In this document: one piece after another, positions 1 to 12,185 of the stretch
Numbering within the stretch: the stretch's first letter is position 1
How the letters are laid out: each line of letters starts with the position of its first letter
Origin: Undaria pinnatifida
Lineage: Eukaryota; Sar; Phaeophyceae; Laminariales; Alariaceae
Reading direction: 5' to 3'
DNA: 64,000 nt
NCBI GenBank assembly: GCA_012845835.1
Contig: JABAKD010000007.1
Coordinates: 665,992 to 729,991, forward strand
Translations under genes and position numbers: made by a program
The notes under the pieces: model-generated
Database searches by the model: none
The model's input: the letters and a program-made list of their open reading frames with translations, nothing else
What the model was told of the DNA's origin: nothing

Positions 1-170
1 TGAGAGGTATCTTGAGTGGTATATTAAGGTCCTAAAGGGAGCAACCTCAGAAGAAAAGTGGCGCAACTCTATCGCAGAACGCGTCTAACCCGAATATGAA
101 CAGAGATCGATATGACTTTTCTTGGGTGTGTTGAACGATTTGCGACAGACGGAAATTTTTTTGAAAATAA

Positions 171-356
171 GACCACTGATAGGGACAGCTTACGCTATAC
201 CTACAATGGGACTCGAAGGGTGCGCCAGCTAGCGTTGGGCTGCGGAAGCAACTGAGTTAAATCGACACACGACGCGTATGAAAATACGCGGAAGTGTGGT
301 GAGCTAAAGCTTTATTTTTCCCCATCCGTCGGAGGATAAAAAAAAAAAAAAAAAAC
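171..356 (+). mobile_element. SINE2 copy 1, 5'-truncated retroposon with poly-A tail
   Basis: About 165 bp closely matching two other places in this window (50484-50640 and 52979-53157, both on the - strand), followed by a run of about 17 A. A perfect 10-bp direct repeat, TTGAAAATAA, lies at 161-170 and 357-366, just outside the body and after the A tail. Poly-A, 5' truncation relative to the copy at 53 kb and a 10-bp target duplication are the marks of LINE-machinery retroposition. I do not see a convincing tRNA A/B box, so it could be a SINE or the 3' end of a longer non-LTR element. Confidence 0.8.
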
Positions 357-366
357 TTGAAAATAA

Positions 367-3300
367 ACATAGGAGGGGCAGAGATCTAATTCACCCATTA
401 TGATAAACCGCCGCGCAGTTGATTGGTGAGCCAAACCATTTTAATTCGGATCTAGATTTGAAAGCGTAACGACCAACGCCTTGAGCGGCCCCGGCCCCGA
501 AAACGTTTACCGAAAAATATGTAGAACACGTGCGGCGGACAAATCACTCAGTTTGCATGGCTGTGGGCTTGGTTTACAAACTGTTCAAACTCACCGTTAG
601 TTGGCGCATTTGAAATGTGTTTTCATGATGACCTACAATACGCATCTTGCGGAGTTGGGAGCATGGGGCTCCCAACTGTGGTCGACTTCACAGTGGACGC
701 AGTTGAAACAGTAATTCAACAAGAACAAGCTACCATCACCTCGTAAGCAGTCAGTTTGTGATGCTGAGAGGGTGTCTCTAACTCAACTGGTCGAACTCAC
801 AGTTGACGTATCAGAAAGAGTTATGGAAGATAAGAAGCGCCTTGTTAACCTGGAAGTATTGACCACTCAATTCATCGTACTCCCAAATGTCGATTGTTCG
901 TGTAAACTTTAGATACCCCCGCACCGGGTACCAGGTGCCAGGTATATGTTTGGACGAAAGTTGTATCGCGGGAGGAAAGTCCCCACGGATTCCACGGAGA
1001 TATATTACGTCATGAATAGAAAGTGTCCGCGAATCCTACAAATCCTCAGGTAGATTACTTAAATAGCCCCCTACGTACAATGTTAATTATATTTTAAGAT
1101 GGGTGTGACAGCAATTAGTACCAGGTAGATGTTATCCCCTCTACCATCTTGGATAGCTTAGATAGCCCGTAGAGAGCTTTTTACGCAGCTCGGCCTGCGT
1201 GTGCATCACGCAGCTTTCAAAGCTGAGTATCGGTCACTCAACTCAACTTATCGAACTCCCTTACAGCTGCCGTAATGTTTACCGCACATACATACATACT
1301 GTTCAAAAATGAGACCAATACTGTTGCATCATGAGGGACGGGTACTATACAAGAAAGAGGCTCCGAATCCTACTAGATTGGACAGCCTAGATAGCCCTCA
1401 ACTCGCCTACCCACACCCCCAATCATCCCACTCTCCTCTCGCTGCAGCCTCCAGCCTCTCCCTCGAGCAGAATCGGCATTCTTCTTTATCTCGTGAATCT
1501 TTCTGGATCGATGACTTCACCGTCATCTCTAGGGAAGGTCTTGCTTCTATGGGGCAGCGCGTTACTTCAGCTCGGGTCTGCCCGCGCAGCTTTTGTCAGG
1601 GTCGACGTCCGCCCTTGCATCGTTGTGCCGACGGAAATCGTGAGTGCCTCAATTGTCTGGGTTTAATCGTTGTTCCTTGAGCTACATGACGAGCTAGGGT
1701 GTGTTTAATATCGCCTCCCGCAAAGGTCGATCCCTCAACAGTGTAAACCAAAATGGGCGTGTTAAAATTTAGTTGACTACACTCATGGTGCGTTCCTGAA
1801 TTTACGATGCGATCACAACTAACTGGAAATAATGGTTCATGGACCGAACTCTAATGCGCGCGCGTACAGAATTTCGCCGTTGTTTGGTATTCGATAGCAC
1901 CGGCGAGGAAAAATCGAGAACAACTGCTAAATATACGTCTCGTAGAGGTGCCATCACAGAGCTAGATTGACGGGTGAAATGACGTCTCATTTATTTATAG
2001 TCTAACTAAGAAGTCTACTATTATTTAAGCTTCATAATATAGCCTATATTCTAGGTTTTCAGCCAAACTTGGGAAGCTGCTGTCTTTGTCACACAATCAT
2101 GGTCATAAACTAGCCCGCGAAGGGAACTTTGATGTTTTGTTTAGTGTGGTGTGGTCATCGCTGTAATCTTGGCCGTGGTCGAAAATGACACGCAAATCTG
2201 ACAATATACTTGTTTACGGGCGTTTTTTTTTGTTGGTGAGTTTCCTGACGTGAGTAGCTCTACACCTTAGCCACAACTGGACTTCAAGAAAAGTGTAAAT
2301 ATAGTTCAGCCCGATAAACGATTCCATAGCTTACTGTGCTGTAGGTACACCCCGAGTGTTTAGCAAAAACACAACCGATGGATGTTCCGACGAGTGCAAT
2401 AACAGGTTGACGAGCCCCCCATTATCCATAGCATAATTCGTGAAAATTGTGATGACGGTATCGTAGCACGCATCTGACGTATTAAAGTAACTTTTCGCCA
2501 AAAAAATCTGATGCGTTAACACAAATAAGGCTTGAATAACTCTTTGGTGGAAGAAAACCTCAAGGGTAATAAACAAACGAAATTCAGGCATGATGAGAGG
2601 TGCATGCTCGAGTTTCGATGACATATCTGCCGAGGAACAAATGAGAACAATAGGTTGTTGTCGAGGCTGCGTGCTGAGATGCTTTGATGGCGGCCGTGGT
2701 GGTGGTGGTTATGGTGATGATGATGAGAAAGCATGCCTATACCTACTATCTCTTACACCCTTCCATCTTGCCTTGTACTACAGACCTCTACGTTGTGGCC
2801 GAGTGTAGGCCTCTGTTCTTGTTGAGTGAACTGTAGAGTCGTTGTATATGAGAGGGCCCCATGCTACCGTAGAGGTGCACCATGTCTGTACCATATCTGA
2901 CATCACTATACATATCTGACATCCAAAAGGCTCCTCGGTCGAGGAGCTGTATCTAACCCCAGCCCTGTTGATATCATACCGCACCCGAAAACGTGTTAGA
3001 ATGTAACAAAAAGGGCTCCCAGATGAGCAATCCCACAGCCGCCTCGGTAAACAACGAAACATATGGCTGCGACCAAACGCATGAGGAAATTCCGACGATG
3101 TTATCCATAGCTATTAGTCCAATAGGTTATTGAGCCCGTCATTCAGAAACAAACTACGGCAACAACATGTTTTACTTCCATAGTAGCATTTGTAATCTGG
3201 AACATACTGCGATTGTGGACATCTGGTTGTCATGGAGCATGATCCAGATCGCTCCAAACAAGGCAAACAACAGAGCTTTTTCGTGGAGACTATCCATAGC

Positions 3301-5570
3301 AACCCCGCATGCCGCTCTATGCGTCGAGATGAGAAGTGAGATGTGAGGAGAGTCATCCCCCAGGTCCTGGAAGGGTCATGAACCGTTTGTTTCTGACGGA
3401 TTCAGCTTGCTTCAGCTTGTTGAGTGTGGAGCTATCGATGATAAAATATTTTCACGAGTATAGACTAGTCTAGTCTATATACGTGTTTATAACTCTAGTC
3501 TACAGTACAGTAGTAGTAGTAGCTCATAGAAACATCGCTAGGGTTGGGCGAGCGAGTTCTTCGAGGTCTTTTTTCGGGTGGTGATTAGTCTAGTCTACGA
3601 GATATTGAGCTCCTCGTGCTAGGAACTGAGAAACGTCTGCTGCACCCCTGTACCGTGAGATGACTGGAACTACATCAGGATCATTGATGCCAACTGGGTA
3701 ATATAGATTCTTGGTAAATCGAAGGTACAACTAGACACTACAGCGCTTACTTGTGTTTTGGAAGTTTCTTTGTATTAATTAAACGTCGTTTGTGCGATGG
3801 AAAAACGAGGCCTCCTTGTGTCCAAGAAGAAACGTTGAACAGTTCTTACTCGTTAGGCACAGACTGTGCCATCTAGCAATTAATAATGGTATTTCGTGTG
3901 AATATGGCTTTCGGCTTTGGTGGCTGTCGACGTGGAGTAGCAAGTCAACGTTTGTTGTAGATCAAGCATCATCAGATCTGTGTAAAAATTGAAAAATTGT
4001 TGTTTTTCGCGTCATTGCCCCTCGTCGTTATACCTTTTGACTCGCCCCGTCTTTTTCCTGTCAACTATTAATAGCGCCACGTCAGACCATGCCATGGAAA
4101 AAGAGCTGTTGTATTTTTTATTGTGCTGGGGATTTCACAACTATAACACACACAAAGACTACTACTACTGCAACTATAGTCTAGTCTATATAGCCGGCAA
4201 CGGCTACAGTTTTAGAGGTAACGCATCTTGCCACACGCTTTTTGGGAGTGACTGGCCTCCTCGACTGAGGAACTACCTACCATGCAACGTACTAATAACA
4301 GTTACTGTGTGATACGCTTTCTGTGATACCGGTTACTATTGTGTACTTGCGCCACGGGCTTGTTCGTCAGCTGCTGTGGGCGAGATACAGGGCGCCACAA
4401 GCGGGGAGGCCCAGAAAAACATGCCCACCCCAACCGTAGCCCTTTTCAGCAATGGCAACAACAACAACAACAACAACGGCCCAGGAAAGGAGCTCGATGT
4501 GTGCGTGGGTTTGCTTCAGTTGGCTTATCGTGTGCCTCTTCTTGCGAATGCTGTACAGTATCGGCCATCGATGTTGAAACTCGCGTTTTATTTGTACGAT
4601 GGAACACAATAACAGCAACGCTATATAGACCATATTAGAAAGCACCAAAGATGCTCTTGTGCAACATCGCTCAGGTCTGCTGGGGGGACGAGAGCGCGCA
4701 TCGTGCGTAAAATAACACCACCGGAGGCAGGCATGGCGTATACAGATGCATGGATGGTTCCCTTGCTTAATGTGCTGTAATTCCTGAAACATGACACACA
4801 ACATCCAATGCATATGGTATGATTTTTCAAGCCACCTGGACATTGTCAGATGATACATTGTCAGATGACGTATATTTGAAAAGGAAAACGGGTCTGGGAA
4901 CGAATGCCTGGTACATACCGACACGGCGGTGGAACATGTACAGCACTAGTATTGCTAATGGAGACGTCACGCTCTAGTACTAGCACTAGTAAGAGTAGTA
5001 AGAGTAGTAATTTGGGTTAACCGTATAGTACCATCTCGGATGCTAAGTCGCCCGATGGAATGGCCGAATACCAAAGAGCAAAATGTTCCGAAGGCGGGAC
5101 TACTTGTTGCACGTTGCTCCGTCTGTCTCCATTCTGTCTCTGCTGACGAATAGACACATGACGATGACGCCTTCGTCGCAGTCTGAAGTTTTTGGATTTT
5201 AGTCTTTATTCCATGTACCTGGTATACGATATACCAGGTACTGTAGTACAGTATGTGTATGTGTGTATGTGTATGGGTTGTAAAGGTATACCGATTTTTG
5301 GCAAAGACCGTTTTCTGAGTGATAAGGCAGCTTAACCTATCAACATCTATCTATCGTGGTCGGAATTTCATTTTTTATTTGCGCGTTTCGTTCTACTTCT
5401 ACAACACAGCAGCAAGACATGGGATTGATTGGTGATCTAGGAAGAAGGTACCGGTATCAATTCTGCTCTGAATCAGGCCTGGGCGGGGTATGATAGGGTA
5501 TAGAGCATGGAGTTCCTCAGCTTGTTAGGAGCCTAAAGAAAACACGTTGCCCCTCTACCGTAGCATTCGC
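367..5570. other. Intergenic or intronic DNA without a recognised gene
   Basis: No ORF here shows a protein family I recognise. The longest reading frames are composition-driven (His-rich around 2690-2730, Asn/Gln-rich around 4450-4480 from a CAA run). It holds short dispersed motifs: a CTACCGTAGAGGTGCACC copy at 2864-2881, an 'AGCCCCGTCATTCAG'-type element around 3090-3165, and several AGTCTAGTCTATA runs (about 3460-3480, 4175-4190). One weak splice-bounded candidate exon lies at 1533-1639. Confidence 0.5.
1533..1639 (+). CDS. Possible exon (very tentative)
   Basis: An open stretch begins after a pyrimidine-rich CATCTCTAG acceptor and ends at an ATC|GTGAGT donor. In the frame that stays open across the segment it reads GRSCFYGAARYFSSG..., a plausible but unrecognised sequence. 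A second frame through the same bases starts with an ATG (MGQRVTSARV) and ends at the same donor, so the frame is not settled. It could be a 5' exon of a long gene or chance. Confidence 0.2.
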
Positions 5571-5890
5571 TCGATATCTTAACATCCCGATATATTTACA
5601 TCCCATATCTTAACATTGATATCGTAACTTCGATACCTTCACATTGATATCTTAACATTGATATCTTAACATTGATACATCAACATTGATATCTCAACAT
5701 TGATATCTTAACATTGATATCTCAACATTGATATCTTAACATTGATATCTTGAGATTGATATCTTAACGTCGACATTTTAACTATCTTAACATTGATATC
5801 TTAACATTGACACCTTAACATTGATATCTTGACGTTAATATCTTAAGATTGATGTCTTAACATTGATGTCTCAACATTTATATTTTGACT
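5571..5890 (+). repeat. Minisatellite of TTAACATTGATATC units
   Basis: About twenty head-to-tail copies of a roughly 14-bp unit (TTAACATTGATATC with variants such as TCAACATTGATATC) fill this 320-bp stretch. The units drift in sequence but keep the period, so this is an old tandem array. No coding potential. Confidence 0.9.
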
Positions 5891-6379
5891 TTGTCCGATG
5901 GCAGTTTTTTAGGGTTTTATGACACTTCCAACTTTTTATAACTGTTTTCGGTGGGGCGCTGTACACCATGAGAAGAGTCTTCCTCTTTCCCCCTCCTCTG
6001 GTTCAACGGTGCAGATGATCACTATTTGCTTGCTGCTGGGTGTGAAACATTGCACAAAACGAACGGTGGCATATATATGGCATACCCCGGTAATACTGCA
6101 GCAGGTAGCCCATATATATTGCTGTGCATGTATTCAGATATCAATAGCTGTTAAGCGTGTTAAGCAGTATACCACAGCACACACCGGTCAGGACAGGGTT
6201 GGTTCATTCACCGTCGACGGAGGCCACTGCGCATTAGAATACTACTATTATGTATATATGTACATGTCGGCAGTATTAGATCCCATACTGAAGTATTATT
6301 ATTGTCTAGTGTTATAGAGTATTAATTCGAAGTATATAGTATTATACAGCAGTCTTGTATGAAGTATACAATATTATAA

Positions 6380-6625
6380 AAATTAAAATACACTCCTGCT
6401 GTGAGATCGAATATTTTGTCGAAACTCATCTTTGCAAGCTGTGTGTGATACTCCGATCGCGCGTATTACGGGTTGTGTATCCTCATTAAGGATATAGGTC
6501 GGCGACTCCCCTTGCAACTACAATGCACTGGTAGCTATCATGGTCAACAGGGTGATGTTAGTCGGTCTGTGCGCGGAAACTATGAAACCCGTTTTTGAGG
6601 GGGACAAAATCTGACAGCTGTGCAA
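6380..6625 (+). mobile_element. MITE-like repeat M1, near-complete copy
   Basis: Full-length example of the commonest dispersed repeat in the window. It starts near AATACACTCC(A/T)GCTGTGAGAT and ends near ACAAAATCTGACAGCTGTG. The two ends are imperfect inverted repeats: CAGCTGTgAGAT at the left, and CAGCTGTcAGATTTTGTC read from the right on the opposite strand. There is no coding capacity. Other copies or fragments: 7283-7375, 12121-12185, 21745-21975, 26903-27040, 54073-54215, 54361-54605, 55830-56000, 57115-57335, 61250-61330, 63140-63305 and 63620-63930. Confidence 0.7.
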
Positions 6626-6639
6626 GGAAATGCATCAGT

Positions 6640-7660
6640 CTATCAAGTGAACCCTGCATGTCAAATAACCAGTGAGGGGAGGACGGAGTTTTAAGGACGC
6701 GGGGGCCTGGTTTTGATTAAAAGGGAGCGGGGGTGGGGGGGGGGGGGGGGGACGGGTGGGCAGCTCAATCTGTGCGTGGAATCTATAAATATTTGAAGGG
6801 GATAAATCTGACGGTTTTGGAAAGAAGGCGCCAGTTTATCATGTATATTCCTGTAAGTCGTACAACCAGTGAGACAAGGGAGAAGCGTGCGAGGGAGTGA
6901 GGGTGTGTGTGGGGGGGGGGGGGGGGCGAAAGGGTTTTTTAAGTAACGTCTTAAGGTTGCATAGATGTAGGGGTTTGCTATACGCGTGGTGCTAGGTCTA
7001 GGCGATGGTGCGGGTGGTGGGGAAGGAGGGGGCGTTTGGGAAGGGGGGGGGGGGGCGGGGGGGGGGGGTGCAGCTGCGGCATGGATGGCTCTAGAAAGAT
7101 AATGAGGTGATATCAAGTGCGTGGAAGTGTTTATTACTCTGGAGGATTTCGATGTTAGGTGGGGCGTTTGAGCAAGAGGGAGCGGGGAAAAATAAAGGGG
7201 GGGGAGCGGGGGAGGGGTGGGGGGGGATTAGGGGCGGGCGGCGGGGGGGGTGGGGGTTCAAGACGTCTAGGTCACATATAATATTAAAATACACTCCAGC
7301 TGTGAGATCGAAGATTTGGCCGACATTCATTTTGCAATCTTGTGTGTGATACTCCGATCGCGTGTTTTACACATATATGTAGGGGCTTGCTATACGCGTG
7401 GTGCTAGGCCGAGGCGACCGTGCGGGTAGTGGGGAACGAGGGGGCGTTGGGGGGGGGGGGGTGAATGAAAGCTACGATGTGGATGGCAATAAAGGATAAT
7501 GACGTGATATCAATTGCGTAGAAGTGTTCATTACTCTGGCCGATTTCGATTGTAGGTGGGGGGTTGGAACAAAAGGGTGGGAAAAAATAAAAATCAAAAA
7601 GGGGGGGGGGGGGGACGGAAATGAATTGGAGCTACGGCATGGATGGCTAGAATGATAATG
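6640..7660 (+). repeat. Poly-G-punctuated repeat block (left copy)
   Basis: Repeated units of about 150-200 bp share the phrases 'GGGGATAAATCTGACGG', 'CATCAGTTTATCATGTATAT', 'GTGCTAGGTCTAGGCGA' and 'GGCATGGATGGCTCTAGAAA', separated by runs of 10-18 G. Related blocks occur at 54640-55345 (+) and 56105-57060 (-). Apparent Pro- or Gly-rich ORFs here are translations of the G or C runs and are not genes. Confidence 0.8.
7283..7375 (+). mobile_element. M1 repeat fragment
   Basis: Left-end fragment of the M1 family (TTAAAATACACTCCAGCTGT, then AGATCGAAGATTT and TGTGTGATACTCCGATCGCG), directly following the poly-G block. Confidence 0.7.
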
Positions 7661-8639
7661 AGGTTATATCAGCTGGCCGGTAGTATTTACTACTCTGGCA
7701 GATTTTGATTTCAGGTGGGGTGTTTGAACAAATGGGATCGGGGGGGGAGGGGGGGGGGAACACTGCAATACGCGCGCGGAAACTTTAATCCTTAAAGGGG
7801 ACAAATGTGACGGTAACCTTGTAGCAAGAAGACATCCCTTTATCTCACCTGCCTGGTATTGTCTATTATTCGAATATTTGACGTTAGATGTGGTATGCAA
7901 CACATTTTCTAGGTGTGGAGAACAACGTGTTAAAGCTTCATAATTTGTCAATTGTAGTATTAATGTGGTATAATAGCCAATAGTACTATAGTGGTATAAG
8001 AACAGTAGTATAATAGCCCACAGCAGTAGTATACAAGTGGTATAACAGTACTCTACTAGTAGTATAATTATAGGAGACGACCGCCATAGTAGTATAATAG
8101 TAGGGGTTCCCCAGTAGAACGATGGTGTGGTGTGGTATAGAGAGGAATACGATCGTCTTATTGGGGAAGGCCGCCTTACGAATTTCATTCCGGGCTGTGA
8201 GTGCAATTGCCTTGTAGCGCCAAGCGATTTTGGCCTCCTTATATTGGGATACCGCTTTATATAGGCATACCGCACTATTGGCGGACGCCTACTCTAATGC
8301 GTAGCACTATTTTATTAAAGTGATAAGATATAAGCCTCACTTCACTCCGGACTTTAGGCGAGTGGCGCGAGTGGCTCGAGTGGCTCAGACGTTCTGCACA
8401 ACCGATCTAAGCGAATATTTTGCTGGAGCCTCGCAGACAATTTCATTGGGGCGTCGTCCTACGGTAGCCCCCCCCAACTTATCTTTTACGAAATCTCAGG
8501 TTTCAAAACCAGCTCCACCGACCGGTCCTATCTCCTGAAATACGGTGTGTGTCTCTCGACACCCCTCGACACCCTCCCCAACGGCATCGATCGATAGGCC
8601 TTCGCACACAATAACGTATATGCATACTTTGTTTTCAAT

Positions 8640-8735
8640 TGTATCCTTCCTTGTGTCGAGCAGCCATGAAACGTTCGTTAAAAAAAGAAAACAAAAAAAC
8701 GCTGGTTTTGGGGGGGGGCTATCGTAGAATCACTC
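8640..8735 (+). mobile_element. Short insertion element M2 (copy 1)
   Basis: Matches 43115-43205 closely: GTATCCTTCCTTGTGTCGAG ... AGCCATGAAACG ... CGCTGGTT(T/C)TGGGGGGG followed by CTATCGTAGAATCA. At 43 kb the same segment interrupts one LTR of a Copia element and is absent from the other LTR, which shows that it is mobile. About 100 bp, non-coding. Confidence 0.7.
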
Positions 8736-9640
8736 TGGAGTGACGCATACCGTGAAGGCGAAAATCGCACAACAGGTAGCCACTCGCGCGGATGAGGCTC
8801 TCAGCCCATGAAAAACCAGGCCCCGTGTCCTTGATAAGGACTTGAGTACACCGTCTGCTGCACCAGTCAATGTATTTATCATACCACCGCAGGATGATGA
8901 AATGGTGTTTCCTCAATGCGTTAGGAGGAGTATACGAAGTATATCAGGTGATACAGTGGTTTACTACAACCAAGTGCGGCTTCGACGAGGCCATAATAAC
9001 CTCAGTAACAGGCGCGATTGAAGCTTCACACGCAGCTTGCTAAGACGAGAAATGAACGAAAACCTCCCTTGCATAGCTGAGGCGAAATATTTGCATACGG
9101 ACTATGATGCTCTGTACAAGAACTGTATTGTTAGTGTTTCGTGCATGCTCGAGAGGTTTCAGGGTCGGACAAGACGACATGGTGTTGACTCTGCGGTCGC
9201 CTGCCTATGTTCGGCCGGGAGTTGATTGCAAACTTGTTCAATCAGTAGTGTCCGCTGATAAGACGGTGTGGTGGTGTGCGAGCCCGCCGTTGTCGCCTAG
9301 ATGTGCTAATAGGCGCGACATCGCATTGCGGTATTAGGTTTGTCGGTACCACAGGCTGAATGATCGTCTGTACAGGTAGATATGGAGGCCTAAACCGCCC
9401 TCAACAGGGCGGTAAAAAGCTCTTCGTAATGAGAGACCGGTCTTGGACAAGGCGATCACTGCCGTATGGAGGCTTCAGTCTTGCCAGGGGATTTTAACCG
9501 CCGTGTTTCGGGAAGCCACCCTACATTAAATAGTAGTATAGTAGACTCTATTGTTATGACACGTGGTATGTACACAATACATGCCACGTACGGTAGAGGC
9601 GCACCGATTTGTGTATAGGTAGGGCTCCTCATTTGATAAT

Positions 9641-9740
9641 CTTGATATCGATTTTACCGACGGTAATATCCATGATATCGACGATATCGATGATATCGAT
9701 GATAATATCGATGATATCGATTATATCGATTATATCACAC
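9641..9740. repeat. GATATC/ATCGAT low-complexity array
   Basis: Repeated GATATCGAT and GATAATATC words over about 100 bp. The array is rich in small palindromes and does not code. Confidence 0.8.
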
Positions 9741-9829
9741 TAAACCTGATTGGACCAAACTGAAACGGCAACCAACCGGATGAACACGAACAAACCCACG
9801 GTCTGGGTAATCCAAAACAATATGGTGCT

Positions 9830-9960
9830 GGCATTCCGACGATTGTACCAATAGTATCAATAGTATCAATACTATTCCTTACCCAATTAGTCTAGTAGCA
9901 ATTAGTCTCGAGTAGGTTAAGGAGCCCCGTCATTCAGCCAATATTATTGCTAAAACATGC
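9830..9960 (+). repeat. Short dispersed element with AAGGAGCCCCGTCATTCAG core
   Basis: Contains ATTCCGACGATTGT and then, after a variable gap, GGTTAAGGAGCCCCGTCATT. The same two phrases in the same order recur at about 3090-3165, 11710-11775 and 21325-21395, with looser matches near 37805-37845 and 53555-53610. An unrecognised repeat family, non-coding. Confidence 0.6.
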
Positions 9961-10824
9961 ATGCTACCTGAGGCGCCTCATTCGGCGCATTCGGCTCATT
10001 CGGGGACAATTATAACTGCTGCCGTGATGACCAGGGTTGTTCATGCTCTAAAGCATACCGGTGTATCGCCGCGTATACAGGAGCCTGAAGGCGGATAACC
10101 TTTCGTTCGATTGTTCTGCGCATGATATCTAGCAGCATGCTACACACGGGCAAGAAGAGACTGAACGCGGCTCAGGCTTCGGTTGAACTTTCATCTAGAA
10201 CAGCTACCGCACGTGTTCAAATCCCATCGCCATGTATCATGCAAGAGCCTGGCTGCGGCTTGACAGGCGTTAACTTGTGTTCGTGTATAATCGCCATTGC
10301 CTCGCTAAAGTTGTTATCTCTGAAAGGAAGGGGCCACGGTCCCGCTACCGAAAAAACGGTAAGGACTACTTCATACCAACAAGAACACGTAGAAGAGGAG
10401 ATGCGGAATATCCGTGTCAACATACCACACCCGTTCACAGGCCTATTTAGCTGTTTGCCAACATAGTATGCAGCAGAGAGCGTCGTACAATAAACCAAAC
10501 CGAAGCCATGGTATAACGAATGAGCACGGGCGGTGGTGAAACTTATATAACCCTTACTGTTTCAATATAGTTAGCTTGTACAGATGGCGTATACATAGAC
10601 TTTAGGAAGAACACATGCTGCAATAAATACATTGGCCATTGCGTCGCGCATAAAGAACTGATAGCTTGTTCTCGATTTCTACCACACACGTTCGTGCACG
10701 CATGTGGCGCCGCAAACAATCGACCCGTTGGCCGCATGCGTAGAATATAGTTTCTTCCTTTGCTAATGTTAATACTGCGTTTTATTAACTTCTTTTCTAC
10801 CCTATGTCTATCGATTTCCCGCAG

Positions 10825-10899
10825 ATAAAGAACGACGCTGCGACCTCGGAAGCGTACATGACGACGCTTATGTACAGCGGATTCTGGGCTGCTGATCAG
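10825..10899 (+). CDS. Candidate exon, possibly the N-terminal part of the Agd3-like gene
   Basis: Seventy-five bases (25 codons) open in one frame between a good acceptor (TCGATTTCCCGCAG) and a GT donor (GATCAG|GTGACA). The peptide starts IKNDAATSEAYMTTLMYSG and ends WAADQ. Base composition rises to the GC-rich, codon-biased look of the recognised exons downstream. I cannot match the peptide to a domain. Its strand and position would allow it to be an upstream exon of the deacetylase gene or of a separate gene. Confidence 0.45.
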
Positions 10900-11359
10900 G
10901 TGACAACCACAGGCTGAGCCATGCGTTAACGTACCGCCACATTGGCTGTAGCCTAGCGTACAGTAAATTATGGTTTGCTGAATATATATCTGCTAGGAGA
11001 GAACTACAGGTAGAAGTACAGGCCAGCGCTGAGCCCTGACGCGGTGAACTCTTGCAACTGCTAGACGAAGGCATTCGTTTCTTTTGGGCTGGGTGTAGCG
11101 ACGCCATCTGTAAAAGCGATTGTCTGTTTGGCTGGAGTGCATCGGATTCCGGTCTCCTGGTGATAAAACCACAAGAAGAAGAGACAAGTTTGACCTCTGG
11201 CGAAAATTGAATAGGCGTCCTCTGTCCATCTCGTCTATTTCATCGCAAGGCACAAGAAGATGTGTTACTGACGATTGTCGCCGTTTTTGGACGCTTCGTG
11301 TTACCATGTCCTTCGAACGCCTTATCTATTCTAGAATTCTAGTGAGTGTCGCTGATTTA

Positions 11360-12000
11360 TGTTTTAATTCCTGCCGCAAGCCCCTCCCCCCCCGGTCGCC
11401 AAACCGCAGAATCTAACTATGCTCAGTGGCGGACTGGTTCTTCCTGCTCCATGCCCCCCCTCCCCCGCTGAGCCATAATTTGAAATTCTCCCAAGTGTGT
11501 AGTTGATCCGTGACTCTTCTTCCCTTCCTGCGCCCCCTCTCCCTGCCAGCACGAGCCATGCGTGGGTAAAGGTTCCAGTTGAATCTCTTCCTTTTAAGCG
11601 TAACTCTATAACTTGTCGAAAACATATTTTAAGCAAACAAACGTGTATTTTCTGTGAAGTGAAAAAGAACATGTCCTAGGAAGGCAAAAATATAGATATT
11701 GCTGAGCAAGAATGGCGTTCTGACGATTGTCGGTTAACAGGCTAAGGAGCCCCGTCTTTTACCAAACAGCTTGCAAAACAGAGACCTGTCACGGAAGAGG
11801 TAACACCCTTCAACGAAAATGGTTCCTAAACTTGAGTTTTGTGACTCCTTTGCCATATTCCGCCTGATTTTTTTTGTTTACGCTTTTTTCCCTTTCTTCG
11901 TATCGAAGAACATGCGTCAAAATAATTGTGTCATGCTTGCCTAAAGTACAGGGCACTAAGGTTGATATATGACGCAAGGCGATAAGGACGGCAAGTTGAG
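11360..12000. other. Non-coding stretch, no gene seen
   Basis: Pyrimidine-rich segment (11380-11560) followed by a copy of the AAGGAGCCCCGTC short element (about 11710-11775). No splice-bounded open segment that I trust. Confidence 0.4.
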
Positions 12001-12120
12001 GCTGACACGAAATTAATCAATGTGTTTGTTTGCCGTTTTCAGGTAAAGCGCTCCACTTCGAAACATGTAACCCGCACTCTGGAATTGTGTTTTTTATCAA
12101 AAATATACTATACTATAGTA

Positions 12121-12185
12121 CACTGTGAGGTCGAGGATAGCCAACATATGCGAGTTATGTGTGATACTCTGATCTCGCGTGTTAA
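12121..12185 (+). mobile_element. Diverged M1 fragment
   Basis: Recognisable from ACTGTGAGGTCGAGGAT and TGTGTGATACTCTGATCTCG, which align in order with the left half of M1 but carry many changes. An old copy. Confidence 0.5.

Noticed and set aside
4367-4924. 185-codon frame on the - strand
   Set aside because: No recognisable domain, codon use like its surroundings, and a Val run from a CAA repeat; treated as chance.
6691-7330. Pro-rich frames suggesting an extensin-like wall protein
   Set aside because: They come from C runs on the reverse strand of the poly-G block, and the same block appears twice more near 55-57 kb in frames that do not match.
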